A stretch of DNA of 64,000 nucleotides from Narthecium ossifragum (GCA_963920575.1 OY986975.1:18445897-18509896), one strand, 5' to 3'; positions 11,645 to 24,539 are shown, counted from the first letter of the stretch. The notes: a model not told the origin generated them from the letters alone. Translations and numbers: made by a program.

Positions 11645-14190
11645 AGAACTGTTGCTGCTCAGCGAATCACTTTGCAATGGCCTAAAAAAAGTGCTGAAAA
11701 GTAGATAGCATTAACTTCTATGAGCAACAAAGATATCACATGATGTATCAAGGAAATGAAAAGAGCATTAAAGGAACATGGAATTCTACATGTAGCTTTT
11801 ACTAAATTATGGGAACAAATGGAAATAGAATGAGGAGAACCTGCATAGTGTCCAAAATGCTAATATTTATCAGATGAATGCAACATTGTCTCCAAGAATG
11901 AGATAACTTGAATCTACAAAAAGGGGGAAATGATTAAAAAAACAAAAATCTATCGGAAGAATCAGCTCTCAATGGATCTACAAGAACAAAAAGGAGACAG
12001 AAAACACCAACAAAATTACAAAGAACAAAAGCTATTCAATTAGTAGATTCATTGACACCAAAGTTGTCCCAAGGAACAGATTAAAGCACCCTCCTCCTCT
12101 GACTCACTACCTCAAAATCAAAATCTAGGACGCTAAGAAGAATTTTAACTTAGAGTGGTTGCGAGTAGAAATAGCAACAAAAGCAGCCGGAATTCACTAC
12201 AACAGAAGCCACCCTGCGAATCTCAGAAAAGGAATATTGGAGCACAACCAAAATTGGTGGACTCAAGGGCAATTCTCATTTCCTCTGAACATTCTCATCA
12301 GCGTACTTTCGATCTCTCAAGAGGTATCAAGCCCTTCTCCATCTACCAGTGCCGGCAAGTCAACAAACAATGGTTTATGCAGCACAATTCAGTTGCCCAT
12401 TAACAATCATCTAGTATGAAATAAAGAATTCAAGATTTTGAACCACTTTCTACAATTTTAATAAAAAACTAGAGATGCAATCTTATTCTCACAATGGAAA
12501 GGAAAGGCAGAGCCTTGACGGCAGCTCCTATGCATTACGAGTTCATCATTATTGGGTTACTTTAAACTCTTGAATTCCATCATCAAAGCACTATAAGATT
12601 CAGAAAGGCCCATAGATTGAATGAACACACAATTACAACAAAAGGATATGCCCAAAGAAATCATAGACTAAAATTTAACTCTCGGGGATCATAAATCCAA
12701 CATCCACTCTGTAACGCAATAAATTAAACACCTTTCACTTAAGCCCAACACCACAATTGTTCATCAACAACGATCAACCAGAAGCTCTTCGATTCATCAC
12801 ACATCTTACAAATCCAGTAAAAACAAGAACCAGAGGAGCTCTGAATCGAATCGAATGGAACGTACGCTTACCGAGTGATTGATTGGTTCCAACACGTTAA
12901 ACCATTCAGAGCTCCGTTCCCAGAAACATCGGGAGGTGGTTCGAATCCAGCATAGGATTCACGGAATCGAATCCAGCATAGGATTCACGGAAGGGGATAA
13001 ATATATAGAAAGATTAGAGAGAGAGAGAGAGTGAGAGAGAGAGTGAGAACTATTATTAAACTAATAAAGCACCAAAACCGAAGAGAGTAGAGCACGGGGG
13101 GAGTTGGCCTGCTTTCAGTAAAGTGGGAGCTTCGCTGCTCCGAGGAGGAGATTATTTTAACATTGAGTGGGTACGTGGCAAGCTTTTGTGGATTGAGGAG
13201 GTGATTGTTTATTGGAAGGGTTTTTTTGCATATATATACCGTCCAAAACAGTCAATTGCATAGATACCCTTGTCAAATCGAAATTGCATATATAACCTTA
13301 GATATGCTCTTTGACCGTTTTTAGCTGGACCTGACCAAAATATTCTTTTCATGGGATTTTTACATATATACACTCCAATAGAGACAATTATGTATGCGTA
13401 GCTGCAAAATTATATTTATAAATATCATTCATCAACGACCTTATCGAGACCGTGGAGAGAGAATAATTTTATATTTGAAATCCATTCAATTGAAGGATGA
13501 GAAACACCATAGCCAAAAAAAAAAACTGAATTAAAAATCATAAGTAATTGAATCCAAGGATGAAGTGCCTCACGTTAGTTTGCATATATGCTATCATTTT
13601 GCATGCTAAATAACTATTTTATGTTTATAATTAATAAACACTCTTGGATTCTTTTTTAAGGGACTATATAAAAAGCTAATAATAATCAAGTGTAAAATTA
13701 CTGAAATATCCTTCACTTTTGAGAGTATTCAAACAACTTTGCTCTTTGCAATCATTTTGCATATATACTCGTCGAAAAATAGATGGGTATTATATGATGA
13801 TCATTTTGTACTTGCATGCTTTTAACGATCTATGGTCAAATTAGTCCAAGAAGAATAAATAGGATTTTTGAGGGCGCGTGTGTAAACTTATGATTTCGCA
13901 ATGGTACATATGCAATTACGTGTTTTTTGGAGGGTCTATGTTAAAAAAAGCCCTTGTGTTGGACACGACTGCACGAGTGGCATTAAACTACATTGGAAGA
14001 GAACAAAGTAAAACGCCGCCGCCGCCGCCCTTCACGTGCAAGTATCCAATTGGAGAGCGACACGTGGAAGGATAGGGCGGAGACGGGTGATCCAGTGTGG
14101 GATGGGCCATCCGACCACTGAGGAGGATCCAAGCGAGAGCGACGGCGCCTTGGGATCCGACCTGATTCACGTGCAACTCACGTGATAGTG
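11645..14190 (-). promoter_or_regulatory. 5' UTR, 5' UTR intron and promoter of the BTB-TAZ gene
   Basis: Just upstream of the start codon an acceptor (T-rich tract, then AG, minus strand, about 11682) precedes the coding exon. A matching donor GTAAGC lies at 12871-12866, implying a 5' UTR intron of about 1.2 kb. The non-coding exon would continue upward from 12872 toward the GA-rich microsatellite at 13015-13047. Beyond it lies AT-rich promoter sequence to about 14190, with CACGTG motifs at 14034-14039 and about 14169-14174. This whole stretch, from within intron 1 (about 11143), is duplicated at 22571-25676, and one part a third time at 30131-30696. The short plus-strand frames at 12155-12419 are chance. 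Confidence 0.65.
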
Positions 14191-14402
14191 CAACAACGCA
14201 ATTTTGCTAGAGGCCAGGTTCTTGCAAGGGCATTGCAAGGCCCTGGCCATGTGGTGCAATTAGAGAGCACCACGTTCTCCCACCCCACTCACCCATCATA
14301 AATGCTAATATGCCAAGCGGGGGAGAATCCAAGAAATTGGGCGCTGGTTTCAAATTTCCAATCTCTCCCTCTTTCTCTTCCTCTAATTTTCCAATTTCTC
14401 TC
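14191..14402. other. Unassigned sequence before the assembly gap
   Basis: Homology to the second copy of the BTB-TAZ promoter stops near 14190 (second copy near 25676). The following 210 bases include an inverted motif around 'ttgcaagggcattgcaaggccctggccatg' and end in a pyrimidine-rich run at the gap edge. No coding sequence is recognisable. Confidence 0.5.
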
Positions 14403-14602
14403 NNNNNNNNNNNNNNNNNNNNNNNNNNNNNNNNNNNNNNNNNNNNNNNNNNNNNNNNNNNNNNNNNNNNNNNNNNNNNNNNNNNNNNNNNNNNNNNNNN
14501 NNNNNNNNNNNNNNNNNNNNNNNNNNNNNNNNNNNNNNNNNNNNNNNNNNNNNNNNNNNNNNNNNNNNNNNNNNNNNNNNNNNNNNNNNNNNNNNNNNNN
14601 NN
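14403..14602. other. Assembly gap, 200 N
   Basis: Exactly 200 N characters, the usual placeholder for a scaffold gap of unknown size. The left end of the LTR that follows is hidden here. Translations drawn across it are meaningless. Confidence 0.99.
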
Positions 14603-16023
14603 AGTCCGAGTCGAATTCACAGGGAACTAATGGTTTAAGTCGTATACAAGGTATAATTCCTAGCCAAGGAGTTGGGAAAAAGATAATCTTTTGGATTTTA
14701 TCTAGAACTAAACTAAAAAGATAAGAAAACGAATAACTAATGAAAGATAAGATAATGCCAAGGAAATCTAATCAATAATAAAGAACTTAATAGGTATTCC
14801 TAAGATAAGAGCGAATAAATCAACTCAGATAGTTCATATAGTCGATAGGTGAATGGCTAGAACTCCTACCGCTCAACGACGATCAATAAAGTCCGACGTT
14901 GGGGATAATATCAAGAATGGATATTGGTAAGTAATCAAGATGGTTCTTGCACCTTGAGATCGCCTAATAGAATGTATCAAGGATTAGAGTTACCCTAGTG
15001 GTTCTGGCACTAGCGTAGTGGTACTAGCACATACGAAATCCCTAATCTTGAATTAAGATGAATAACGGATTAAGAAGCGGTCATAATGGTTCGCATTATG
15101 TGTAATGGTCCTAGCATTACAAGGCCTTTAATCATGAGAAGGAAATCCTCACATCTATGGTCCTAGCATAGACGTTTGACGAGAATCCCTAATCTCAAGC
15201 CCTAACATGCACAAGACCTAGATCTAGGGCATATAGGAACAAATCATTCATCCATAATATAAATCAACACCAATAGACATAAAGAAAATATAAATCAATC
15301 CACTCAACCATCAAAGTATGATTTACAACTCAAAATCTATAGAAAACCCTAATAAATAACTTTACTACATCATAGAATCCCAAAGCTAGGGTTTAGTTAC
15401 TCATCTTAGAAAGGAGATCCGTCGATGAAGGTTGTCGTCGCGCTCCACCCATGGATCTTTCACCAAAGATCTAACCTAATTTGTGGAAAAGAAACTAAGA
15501 GAAACCCTAAAAGATGAAGAAAATTCGGCCATTGAAGGCTGCCAAAACGCCCCCAAAGAAGGCTATTTATAGTCTAAGACAAACCCTAACTCGGATTAGT
15601 TAGTTTCCTTTTATTTTTCCCGCATCGCTAAAAGGGATCGATCCTCTTTGGGCTCGGATCGATCCTCTTTTTCCGAAGCTTCTTTCCTGCGCCTTCGTAC
15701 TAAAAGTAGCATATCTTCCTCTAGGAAATTCCAAATCACGAACCGTAAAAAGTTCTGGAATCTAGACTTCAAGAGTTTTCTAACCATATATAGCACATCA
15801 TCTGTTTCTTCCTAAGCATGTACAATTTAATCTTCAAATATGACCCACCTTTGCTCCTTTGACTTCGCAGGTTCTTTATTTGTTCGTTTTAGCACCAAAC
15901 TTGATCTAATCTTTGCTGAGGGTCCTTAAACCTGAAATGGGGGAAAGACAATCAAAATAGCATTGCTCAGAGACTAACAAGACCTAGTTAAAAGGGGTAA
16001 TTGTGCACTTTCATGCGTTATCA
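14603..16023 (-). mobile_element. Partial LTR of a TGATRAG family, minus orientation
   Basis: Read in reverse from 16023 the sequence begins TGATAACG. It later has a TTTCAGGTTTAA block near its start, a long AT-rich body with 'ctagggtt' segments, and near the gap 'ttccctgtgaattcgactcg'. The last motif matches the far end of the complete solo LTR at 42992-45159 ('ttccctgtggattcgactcg'). The 3' end is lost in the N gap. It contains two GGATCGATCC palindromes near 15638-15664. It is inserted at the left edge of the UGT-1 duplication unit; the corresponding place in unit 2, near 41940, lacks it. No coding sequence is seen. Confidence 0.7.
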
Positions 16024-17680
16024 TTTACCGCAGCTTTTTTCCTCTCCGACCGGTGTCTCATTTTCCATTTTCATCTTTCAACCATCGTGCTCGCTCGCTC
16101 GCTTTCGACGTCTCCCTCGACTAGTGATTCGCAGCCTTCCGTCGCCTCCATCGACTCCAGTGTCTTTACAAACATCACAACTCATCAACTGCTCCATCCC
16201 CCTCACCTCCATTTTCATCTTTTCAACCTAGAAGCCCTAATCCAGACTTCGATCACGATGGTGAAGGATGTGAAGATACCTAAAACAATGGAGAAGAAGG
16301 TCATTTTCAACTCGGTTGATTCATTTTCTTTTTTGCTGAATACATTGATCAACTAATCAGTCATTTTCATCTTTGTTGATTCAATTTCATCTTTCTCGTT
16401 CATTTTCATCTTTATTGATTCAATTTCATCTTTCTTATTCATTTTCATTTTTCTTGATTCATTTTCATATTTATTGATTCAATTTCATCTTTGTTGATTC
16501 AATTTCATCTTTCTCATTCATTTTTATCTTTGTTGATTCAATTTTATCTTTCTCATTCATTTTCATCTTTGCTGATTACATTGATCAACCAGTCAGTCAT
16601 TTTCATCTTTGTTGATTCAATTTCATCTTTCTCATTCATTTTCATCTTTGTTGATTCAATTTCATCTTTCTCATTCGTTTTCATCTTTGCTGATTCATTT
16701 TCATATTTGTTGATTAAATTGATCAACTAGTCAGTAATTTTCATCTTTATTGATTCAATTTCATCTTTCTCATTTATTTTCATTTTTGTTGATTTAATTT
16801 CATCTTTCTCATTCATTTTCATCTTTGCTGATTACTTTGATCAACCAGTCAATCATTTTCATCTTTAATGATTCAATTTTATCTTTCTCACTCATTTTCA
16901 TCTTTGTTTATTCAATTTCATCTTTCTTATTCATTTTCATCTTTTCTAATTACATTGATCAACCAGTCAGTCATTTTCATCTTTCTTATTCATTTTCTAT
17001 TTTATGATCTATATTCATCTTTCTGATCTATTTTCTATTCTATTTTCATGTTTCAGATCCATTTCCATATCTATTTTCATCTTTCTGATCAATTTTCATC
17101 TCTATTTTCGTCTTCCTGATCTATTTTCATCCTTTTGATCTATTTTAATCTTTTCGATCTATTTTCATCTCAATTTCATCCTTTTGATATATTCAGATCA
17201 ACTGTTGGGGTTCTCGAAGATGATGACGAATGATCGTCGGAGGAAGACAACAACAATTAAAGCTTGCACATGAGTTAGATTGTTGGAGGAAAACGATGAC
17301 AACTTAAACTACTTGCGCGTGCGGTGGATCGTCGGAGGGAGACGGCGGCAACTAAAGCTGCTCGTGTGTGCGGTGGATTGTCGGAGGGAGACGACGACAA
17401 CTAAACTCGCACGTGGGGAAGATCGTCGGAGAAAGACAAGACGACAAGAACTAAACTCGCACGTGGAGTAAATCGTCGGAGAAAGACAAGACGACACCAA
17501 CTAAACTCGCGCATGTGCATGATAGCCCCTAATAGCATTGACATATAAGAGTATTTTAGACTTTTAGTTCATTAATATGCGACAACTAATATCACGACAG
17601 GGTTTTCACATTAAAAACTAAGCTAATGAGGTTTTTGACAATAATTTTCGTTAATATGGTATTATCACCAATTTACTATA
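16024..17680. repeat. Minisatellite-bearing element, unit-1 copy
   Basis: After a CT-rich lead-in, 16350-17190 is an imperfect tandem array built on TTTTCATCTTT and TTGATTCAATTTCATC, with a period of about 39 bases. Longer higher-order units end in 'acattgatcaaccagtcagtc'. A second, GTCGGAGGGAGAC-type array follows at 17225-17500 (period about 60). The tail runs to about 17680 with 'ttaatatggtattatcacc'. The matching copy in unit 2 is 41830-45460. Reading frames here translate the repeat into Ser/Phe/Ile-rich strings and are not genes. The inverted, G/C-poor ends and the non-coding cargo suggest a Mutator-like non-autonomous element, but I could not fix a target duplication. Confidence 0.6.
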
Positions 17681-18107
17681 TAAAAATGATCGGAAAGAGA
17701 TAGAAAGTAACTCCGTTTTTATAAACTCATAATTTGTTATCATATAAGGAAATTAGAGCAAAACTTTTCTAAATCAGTAGTTTTCTAGTTTCCAACCATA
17801 TATAAAAAAATGTATCGCTCCCTAGAAACATAATTTCTAGAAACTACTAAACTTTTCCCCTTAGTTTCCTAATCTACTTATACAACCGATTAGCCAGGCT
17901 CAATCATTTAAATAAAAAAAAAAGCTCTAGCAGCACCACTACATGACACCACATGAACTACCATGACATGTAAATCCAATGTCAACTTTTGTAGGCGATG
18001 CTATTTAAATCCTTTCACCATCAGCTGATATGGTTTTTTTCCGTGAGGATTTTTCCATGCACTTTTCTCTCCTTTGTGTTTTGGCGTTTTCTCTGAGTCT
18101 AGAATTC

Positions 18108-18121
18108 CCTCTCTTTTCTCT

Positions 18122-18179
<58 letters not shown>

Positions 18180-19080
18180 TAGTATCGAGTAGTGTGTAGA
18201 TTTTATTAGAGCAAGATGTGATTATTAGTAGTATTGGTGTTTATGTTCTTGTTTACTAGGATTTCGTTCTCTGGTTTTTATACTGCTTTTGTGGATCGTC
18301 ATCCAAGCCGCGTTTGGCACCGATTGCTAGAGTTAGCGTTAGGGTAAGTCCTGTAATTCGTTGGCAGACGAGCAAAAGCTTATATTGATTTATAACGAAA
18401 CCTTAGTAAGCAAGAAACCTGCACCAATACTCAGAAACCCATTAATAAATGCTTGCATTCATGAAGGATTAAGTTTGTGTAATGCTTTTTACTTTCAATT
18501 CGGCGAAGTAATACTTCTAACGCCAAGGAAATTAATCCTCAGGCGAATCGGCCTCATGAATCCTTTGCTGATGTTACTACCAAAGAAATTGATCTTGGTA
18601 TGATAACCAAAGCAGCCTACGAAATAATTCTTTACATAGAACCCGAAGATATGTGCTACTCTGACAATCCAGAGAAATTGCGCCAAAAATATTTGGACAA
18701 TTCCTATTATCCTACATCTGTGTATCATCCGAGAAAATGGATGGAATCTTTATTATCTCAGAGAGAAGTTTACTTTGAACATTTTTTCAAGAATTCTGAT
18801 GAGAGAAAGCCACCTACTTATAGTAAGTGTACGATCAAGAATATCTTGACCCCAAAAGAATGGGGATTCAGTACTCAGAAACCCATTGCCTTCAAAATTA
18901 ATCAAGAAAGTTATACTGATTCATTATTTTTAGAAAGATCAGAAGTCTGATCAGATTCCAGGGTATAACCCTGACCAGCCATACCATAGCCTTGCCCATC
19001 AATTCCTGCAAGGCGAATTCGTCCACGACCACCACGGCGACCACCACGATTATCCGTACCACCACGACTATATTTTCCGG
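18108..19080. pseudogene. Endogenous pararetrovirus mosaic in the UGT-1 promoter
   Basis: The insert interrupts sequence that is continuous upstream of UGT-2. The 14-base string 'gagtctagaattcc' occurs at both edges (about 18095 and 19081) but once at the unit-2 site (about 45860). The inside is a patchwork. It starts with a (TA)n run. A short plus-strand piece, 18440-18485 (NACIHEGLSLCN), matches the capsid-like sequence at 29047-29820. A plus-strand piece at 18545-18930 (KPPTYSKCTIKNILTPKEWG) resembles the downstream viral frame at 26290-26350. A minus-strand Gly/Arg-rich piece lies at 18960-19075. The pieces are in mixed order and orientation with stops, so nothing functional remains. Assignment to Caulimoviridae is by similarity among the copies in this window and general gene order. 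Confidence 0.7.
18125..18177. repeat. (TA)n microsatellite
   Basis: About 25 TA dinucleotides at the left edge of the pararetrovirus mosaic. Plant pararetrovirus integrants are known to favour TA-dinucleotide-rich sites, so this may be the integration point. Confidence 0.95.
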
Positions 19081-19262
19081 AGTCTAGAATTCCACTCCAC
19101 TCTATAAGGACAGGGGCGACTTGGGGTCTGTCGGAGTACCCTAATCTTCTCAGTGGGGGAAAGTCACACATAAATTCAATCTTCAAAAATATTCTCATGG
19201 TGACATCACTGCTTACGGGCACTCTTTTGTACCAATCCCTCGCCTCACAACTTTCCTTATCC

Positions 19263-19270
19263 ATATAAGC
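19263..19270 (+). promoter_or_regulatory. Candidate TATA element of UGT-1 (TATAAG)
   Basis: The sequence 'ccatataag' lies 56-62 bases before the start codon, at the same place as 'ccatataaatgg' in UGT-2. UGT-1 has eight extra bases right after TATAA, which changes the sixth TATA base from A to G. The flanks are otherwise nearly identical between the two genes. Confidence 0.5.
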
Positions 19271-19324
19271 TCACCAATGGCTCTTGCAGACGAGAACTAC
19301 ATCATATCACACTGAAAGAGAAGG

Positions 19325-21067
19325 ATGGCCAACGAAGAGCTCACCATTGGTGGTGGCAGCAGCAGCAGTGCTCGTGTGGTGCTGCTGCCATACCCGGCCC
19401 AGGGGCACATCAACCCCATGCTCCAATTCGGCAAGCGGCTGACCACTTATGGCCTGCAGGCCACCTTGGCCGTCACCCGCAACACCATCTCCTCCGCCAG
19501 CAAAGTCCCCAGCGCCGTGGCCATCGAGCCCATCTCCGATGGCTGTGACGAAATGGAATCCGCCCAAGCCGGCTCGATCCCGGACTACCTGGCCCGGCTC
19601 GAGTCATTCGGCTCGGCGTCTCTCACCGAGCTGATCACGGCTCAGCGGGCCGAGGGCCGGCCGGTTCGGGCTCTGGTCTATGATTCGTTCCTCCCATGGG
19701 GGTTGGAAGTTGGAGAGAAGCTCGGGTTGGTCTGTGTCCCATTCTTCACTCTATCGTGCGCGGTGAACCAGATCTATTGGCTTATGGCTCGGGGTCGGGT
19801 CAAGGTGCCATGGTCCGAACCGGAGTTTGTGTCTTCGGGTCTGACCCGGGCGCTAGAGCAGAGGGACTTGCCATCGTTTCTGCTAGACCGGGACCGGACG
19901 GCTTACCCGGCCTACGTGGATATGTTAGTGAACCAGTTTTCCAACACAGACCGAGCCGATTTCGTGGTGGTTAACTCCTTCTTTGAGCTAGAACACAAGG
20001 TACCAATCTCACTCTGCACCAAAACATGGAATGACATATACACACAACACCCTTATCTTCAATTGGTGGTGGTCCCAAGTTTCTAGCAAAAACACGTTCT
20101 AGATTTTGTTGAAGCGCAGCATATAATCTCAAAAAACAATTGAACCTATGTGGTTGCTACTCGCTAGTGAGCTAGTGTAGGCAATTATTCACAGTACGTA
20201 GATGTGACCATGATGTGCTGCTAGCTCACGTGGCTCGCCGTATAAATAACCCTTCCATCATTTTAGCTACATTCTTGAAGAGTATTTGAGATTCTTCGTT
20301 GAAATGATCATGTCGTTTGGTTTTTCAATCCGTGGATTCATGAGCAGGAGGCAGAGTGGATGGGATCGACATGCGGAGCAATTACGATCGGGCCGACGGT
20401 GCCCTCGATGTTCCTCGACAAACGCGTCTCTGGCGACTTCCACTACGGCTTCCACCTCTTCACCCCCGACTCAGGCGTGTGCAACCAATGGCTCAAGTCG
20501 AAGCCACCCATGTCCGTCGTCTACGCTTCCTTAGGCAGCCTTGCCTTCTGCGACTCGACGCACATGGAGGAGCTCGCCAGAGGCCTGCAGAGCAGCGGCA
20601 AGCACTTCCTCTGGATAGTGAGAGCTTCCGAGGCCGGCAAGCTCCCGGAGAACTTCGTCGAGGACACGTCGGAGCAGGGTCTGGTCGTGAACTGGTGCTC
20701 GCAGCTGGAAGTCTTGGCACACGAGGCGGTAGCGTGCTTCGTGACGCACTGCGGCTGGAACTCGATCATGGAGGCCCTGAGCCTCGGCATGCCGATGGTG
20801 ACGGTGCCGCAGTGGAGTGACCAGCCGACCAATGCCAAGTACATCGAGGACGTGTGGAGGGTCGGCGTGCGGACGCGGCCGGACGAGGCCGGAGTTGTGA
20901 GGAGGGAGGAGGTGGAGAGGTGCGTTAGAGAGGTGATGGATGGAGAGAGGAGCCAAGAAATGAGGAAGAATGCTAAGAAGTTGGGGGAGTTGGCCAAGAC
21001 GGCTGTTGGTGAAGGGGGCAGCTCGGATAAGAACATCAAGGAATTCGTTGCCAAGTGCTGCTCATGA
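19325..21067 (+). CDS. UDP-glycosyltransferase, UGT74-like (UGT-1)
   Basis: Exons 19325-19999 and 20348-21067 give 464 residues; the intron is 348 bp, GT-AG, phase 0, between LEHK and EAEWM. Family-1 glycosyltransferases move a sugar, usually glucose from UDP-glucose, onto small acceptors in the cytosol. UGT74-type enzymes are known to act on salicylate, auxin, thiohydroximates and terpenoids; the acceptor here cannot be read from sequence. The N-terminal motif PYPAQGHINP contains the catalytic His28, and VYDSF contains the partner Asp120. The PSPG sugar-donor box is residues 341-384 (W341, HCGWNS at 359-364, D383-Q384), and the final Gln fits UDP-glucose. The exons are GC-rich. A polyadenylation signal AATAAA is at 21115-21120. 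It is nearly identical to UGT-2. Confidence 0.93.
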
Positions 21068-21386
21068 ATTAGCTTAGATAAGGCTATACAGCTATACTGC
21101 TCTGTTTTGTGATCAATAAAGCCTTCCTTGAATGGATTCACTGGTTAAAAATTTGATCAATTTCTGTTCCTTTTGGAGATATCTGTAGAGGTGTAAATTG
21201 GGCCGGGCTGGCCCAAACTTGCCTTCAAGCTTTGCCCGGCACGAGTCGGTACGTTCTCAACTATTAGCCATCCTGGACTCGATTCCTGACCCATTTAGCC
21301 CATGAAATGCCCAAGCACACATACGAGCCTGGGTCCATTATGAGCATGGCCTATTGGGCACGGCCTGCTGCTTATAATATATATAA

Positions 21387-22161
21387 GGGGTAATGGCATT
21401 TGGATACCCTATAGTTTAGGGTAATGGCAATCTACTACCATGTATTTTTTGAAATGTAGTTTACTACCATATATTTTAGGTGACCGCGCGATTTACTATC
21501 CTGACCCCACACGGTGTTAGTCCCGTTCACGGTATTTACACGTGGCGGCATGTGATGAGGAGAGAGAGAGAACTAGAGAGAGGAGAGAGAGAGAGTGGTG
21601 CTCTTGACCTCCGCCTCCGCCTCCGCCTACGCCGACTCCGGCGGACCTCGTTGACTCCTCCACCAACCTCTCCTCCATCATCATCCTAGCCATCCTCAGC
21701 TTCACAGCAGGGAAGAAGCAGGGAAGACCCTTGCTGGAAGCCTCGTGTAACAGAGCTCCTCAATTTCACGGTAGTTGAAGGATGGGCGGAGAGGAGTCGG
21801 GGAAGCCGGATTTGGGATCGGACGGGGTCGGGGAGGCCATGGGTGGCGGTGTAGAGCGGTGGAGGCGCCGAATCCGAGAGGGTTGAGGAGCTCGGGCGGA
21901 GCTTCCGGCGAGGAGGACGGTGGGCGGCATCGAGACGGCGCTGGGAGCGGCATCAGGAGTCGTTGGAGAAGGCAGAGGCGTCGGGGGGTGCTAGATCCCG
22001 GGGGGGGGGAAGATGGAGGGGATTGGTGGTGGTTTATAGCGGAGACGACAGCGAAGACCCTTCATCGCATACGCCAGCGAAGCCGGCGATCGGGCCGAGG
22101 CACGGATCAGGCTTATATAACTCATATATATAACTACAGGGTATCAAAATGCCATTAACCC
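21387..22161. mobile_element. Non-autonomous Mutator-like element, 9-bp TSD
   Basis: The left end begins GGGGTAATGGCATTTGGATA. The right end in reverse complement begins GGGTTAATGGCATTTTGATA. The 9-base duplication TATATATAA flanks it (21378-21386 and 22162-22170). The same place in unit 2 (about 50365) has an uninterrupted 'ataatatatataactcat', which is the empty site. The 775-bp interior has a GA/GC-rich core (21560-22050) with no recognisable gene. A 9-bp duplication is typical of the Mutator superfamily. Confidence 0.87.
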
Positions 22162-22570
22162 TATATATAACTCATATAAGTAAAGTTATAGACCGACTTA
22201 TAGTATCATGATATTATTTTGTGATGAATATCTCCTCGCACTGGTTTTTGCTTCTCATTCTCATCTACTTATACTCTTTTTTAGGTGTAAACTATTCCCA
22301 TCCCTTCTTCTCTCCTCCTCATCAACTCTTCTTCTCTCCTCCCATCCCTTCTATCGGCTTCCTTTAGCAGAGTGGAGAGAGTGGAGAGAGTGAACCCCCA
22401 CCGTAGCAAAAAGTGGCAGCAGAGGAGATGGCCATGTTGGGATTTCCTAGCTCCTCATGAAGATCGACAGGGGCACTTCATAAACAAGTTTATCTGATGA
22501 TTGACCACATGTCTTTGAAGAACTGGTCCAGAAATTAAAGGTGCATCCGAATTTTCACTATTAATTGACC

Positions 22571-24506
22571 ACATGGATTTGCATTAGAACATATCAACCT
22601 TATAAGGAGCAATAACGGTTAACCTGCATTAATTCATATCCCCTAAATTTCTTGATATATATTATCTAAGTTTGCTTGTCTAGCCAGACAAACTACATGG
22701 AGTTTGTTAAAATTTTATATTAATAATAACTAAAAACTGTGTCAGGGGCACAGGTGAGTACTAGTCCCCATATAAGTACAGGATATTACACTTAAGTATC
22801 TAATATGCGAATTGAAATGTAAAAGAGTTGCTGATATAGGTTTCATAAACAGTAACAAAATACCGCACAAATCAATGGTGTAGAGGAACGAAATAAACTC
22901 ACAAGAACACATGAATGAGCCAAAATAACTGTGCTATTATCAGTAAGAACATGAACATCAGCTTCATATCCTTCCTCAAAGAGTCTGTCCCAAGCAAGCC
23001 TTGTCTCCTCAGGAACAACACAGCAACCTCGCAATTTTCTGTTGAAACTGGCTACACTTTTGTTCGCAAGGTTGTCATCTAGCTGCAGGTTGAAGTGAGC
23101 ATCATATGACTGATGGGTGGATAAATCTTGGGGGAAATCCGGCTCTAGGCATGCCATAGAACTGTTGCTGCTCAGCGAATCACTTTGCAATGGCCTAAAA
23201 AAAGTGCTGAAAAGTAGATAGCATTAACTTCTATGAGCAACAAAGATATCACATGATGTATCAAGGAAATGAAAAGAGCATTAAAGGAACATGGAATTCT
23301 ACATGTAGCTTTTACTAAATTATGGGAACAAATGGAAATAGAATGAGGAGAACCTGCATAGTGTCCAAAATGCTAATATTTATCAGATGAATGCAACATT
23401 GTCTCCAAGAATGGGATAACTTGAATCTACAAAACGGGGAAAATGATTAAAAAAACAAAAATCTATCGGAAGAATCAGCTCTCAATGGATCTACAAGAAC
23501 AAAAAGGAGACAGAAAACACCAACTAGATTACAAAGAACAAAAGCTATTCAATTAGTAGATTCATAGACACCAAAGTTGTCCCAAGGAACAGATTAAAGC
23601 ACCCTCCTCCTCTGACTCACTATCTCAAAATAAAAATCTAGGACGCTAAGAATAATTTAAACTTAGAGTGGTTGCGAGTAGAAATAGCAACAAAAGCAGC
23701 CGGAATTCACTACAACAGAAGCCACCCTGCGAATCTCAGAAATGGAATATTGGAGCACAACCAAAATTGGTGGACTCAAGGGCAATTCTCATTTCCTCTG
23801 AACATTCTCATCAGCGTACTTTCGATCTCTCAAGATGTATCAAGCCCTTTTCCATCTACCAGTGCCGGCACGTCAACAAACAATGGTTTATCCAGCACAA
23901 TTCAGTTTCCCATTAACAATCATCTAGTATGAAAGAAAGAATTCAAGATTTTAAACCACTTTCTACAATTTTAATACAAAACTAGAGCTGCAATCTTATT
24001 CTCACAATGGAAAGGAAAGGCAGAGCCTTGACGGCAGCTCCTATGCATTACGAGTCCATCATTATTGGGTTACTTTAAACTCTTGAATTCCATTATCAAA
24101 GCACTATAAGATTCAGAAAGGCCCATAGATTGAATGAACACACAATTACAACAAAAGGATATGCCCAAAGAAATCATAGACTAAAATTTAACTCTCGAGG
24201 ATCATAAATCCAACATCCACTCTGTAACGCAATAAATTAAACACCTTTCACTTAAGCCCAGCACCAAAATTGTTCATCAACAACGATCAACCAGAAGCTC
24301 TTCGATTCATCACACATCTTACAAATCCAATAAAAACAAGAACCAGACGAGCTCTGAATCGAATCGAATGGAACGCTTACCGAGTGATTGATTGGTTCCA
24401 ACTCGTTAAACCATTCAGAGCTCCGTTCCCAGAAACATCGGGAGGTGTTTCGAATCCAGCATAGGATTCTGAGGATTCCCGGAAGGGGATAAATATATAG
24501 AAATAT

Positions 24507-24539
<33 letters not shown>

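Noticed and set aside
11645..11677. Alternative upstream start of the BTB-TAZ protein
   Set aside because: The frame is open to 11677, but the codon there is TTG and no ATG lies upstream in the exon. The ATG at 11644 is the sensible start.
16001..17007. Phe/Ser/Ile-rich reading frames that look like membrane proteins
   Set aside because: They are translations of the TTTTCATC tandem array; frames and stops follow the repeat unit.
19277..19315. Short upstream reading frame of 12 codons before UGT-1, conserved before UGT-2 (MALA-ENYIISH)
   Set aside because: Its ATG lies only about 8-14 bases after the candidate TATA element, so the transcript would start downstream of it. The conservation follows from recent duplication.
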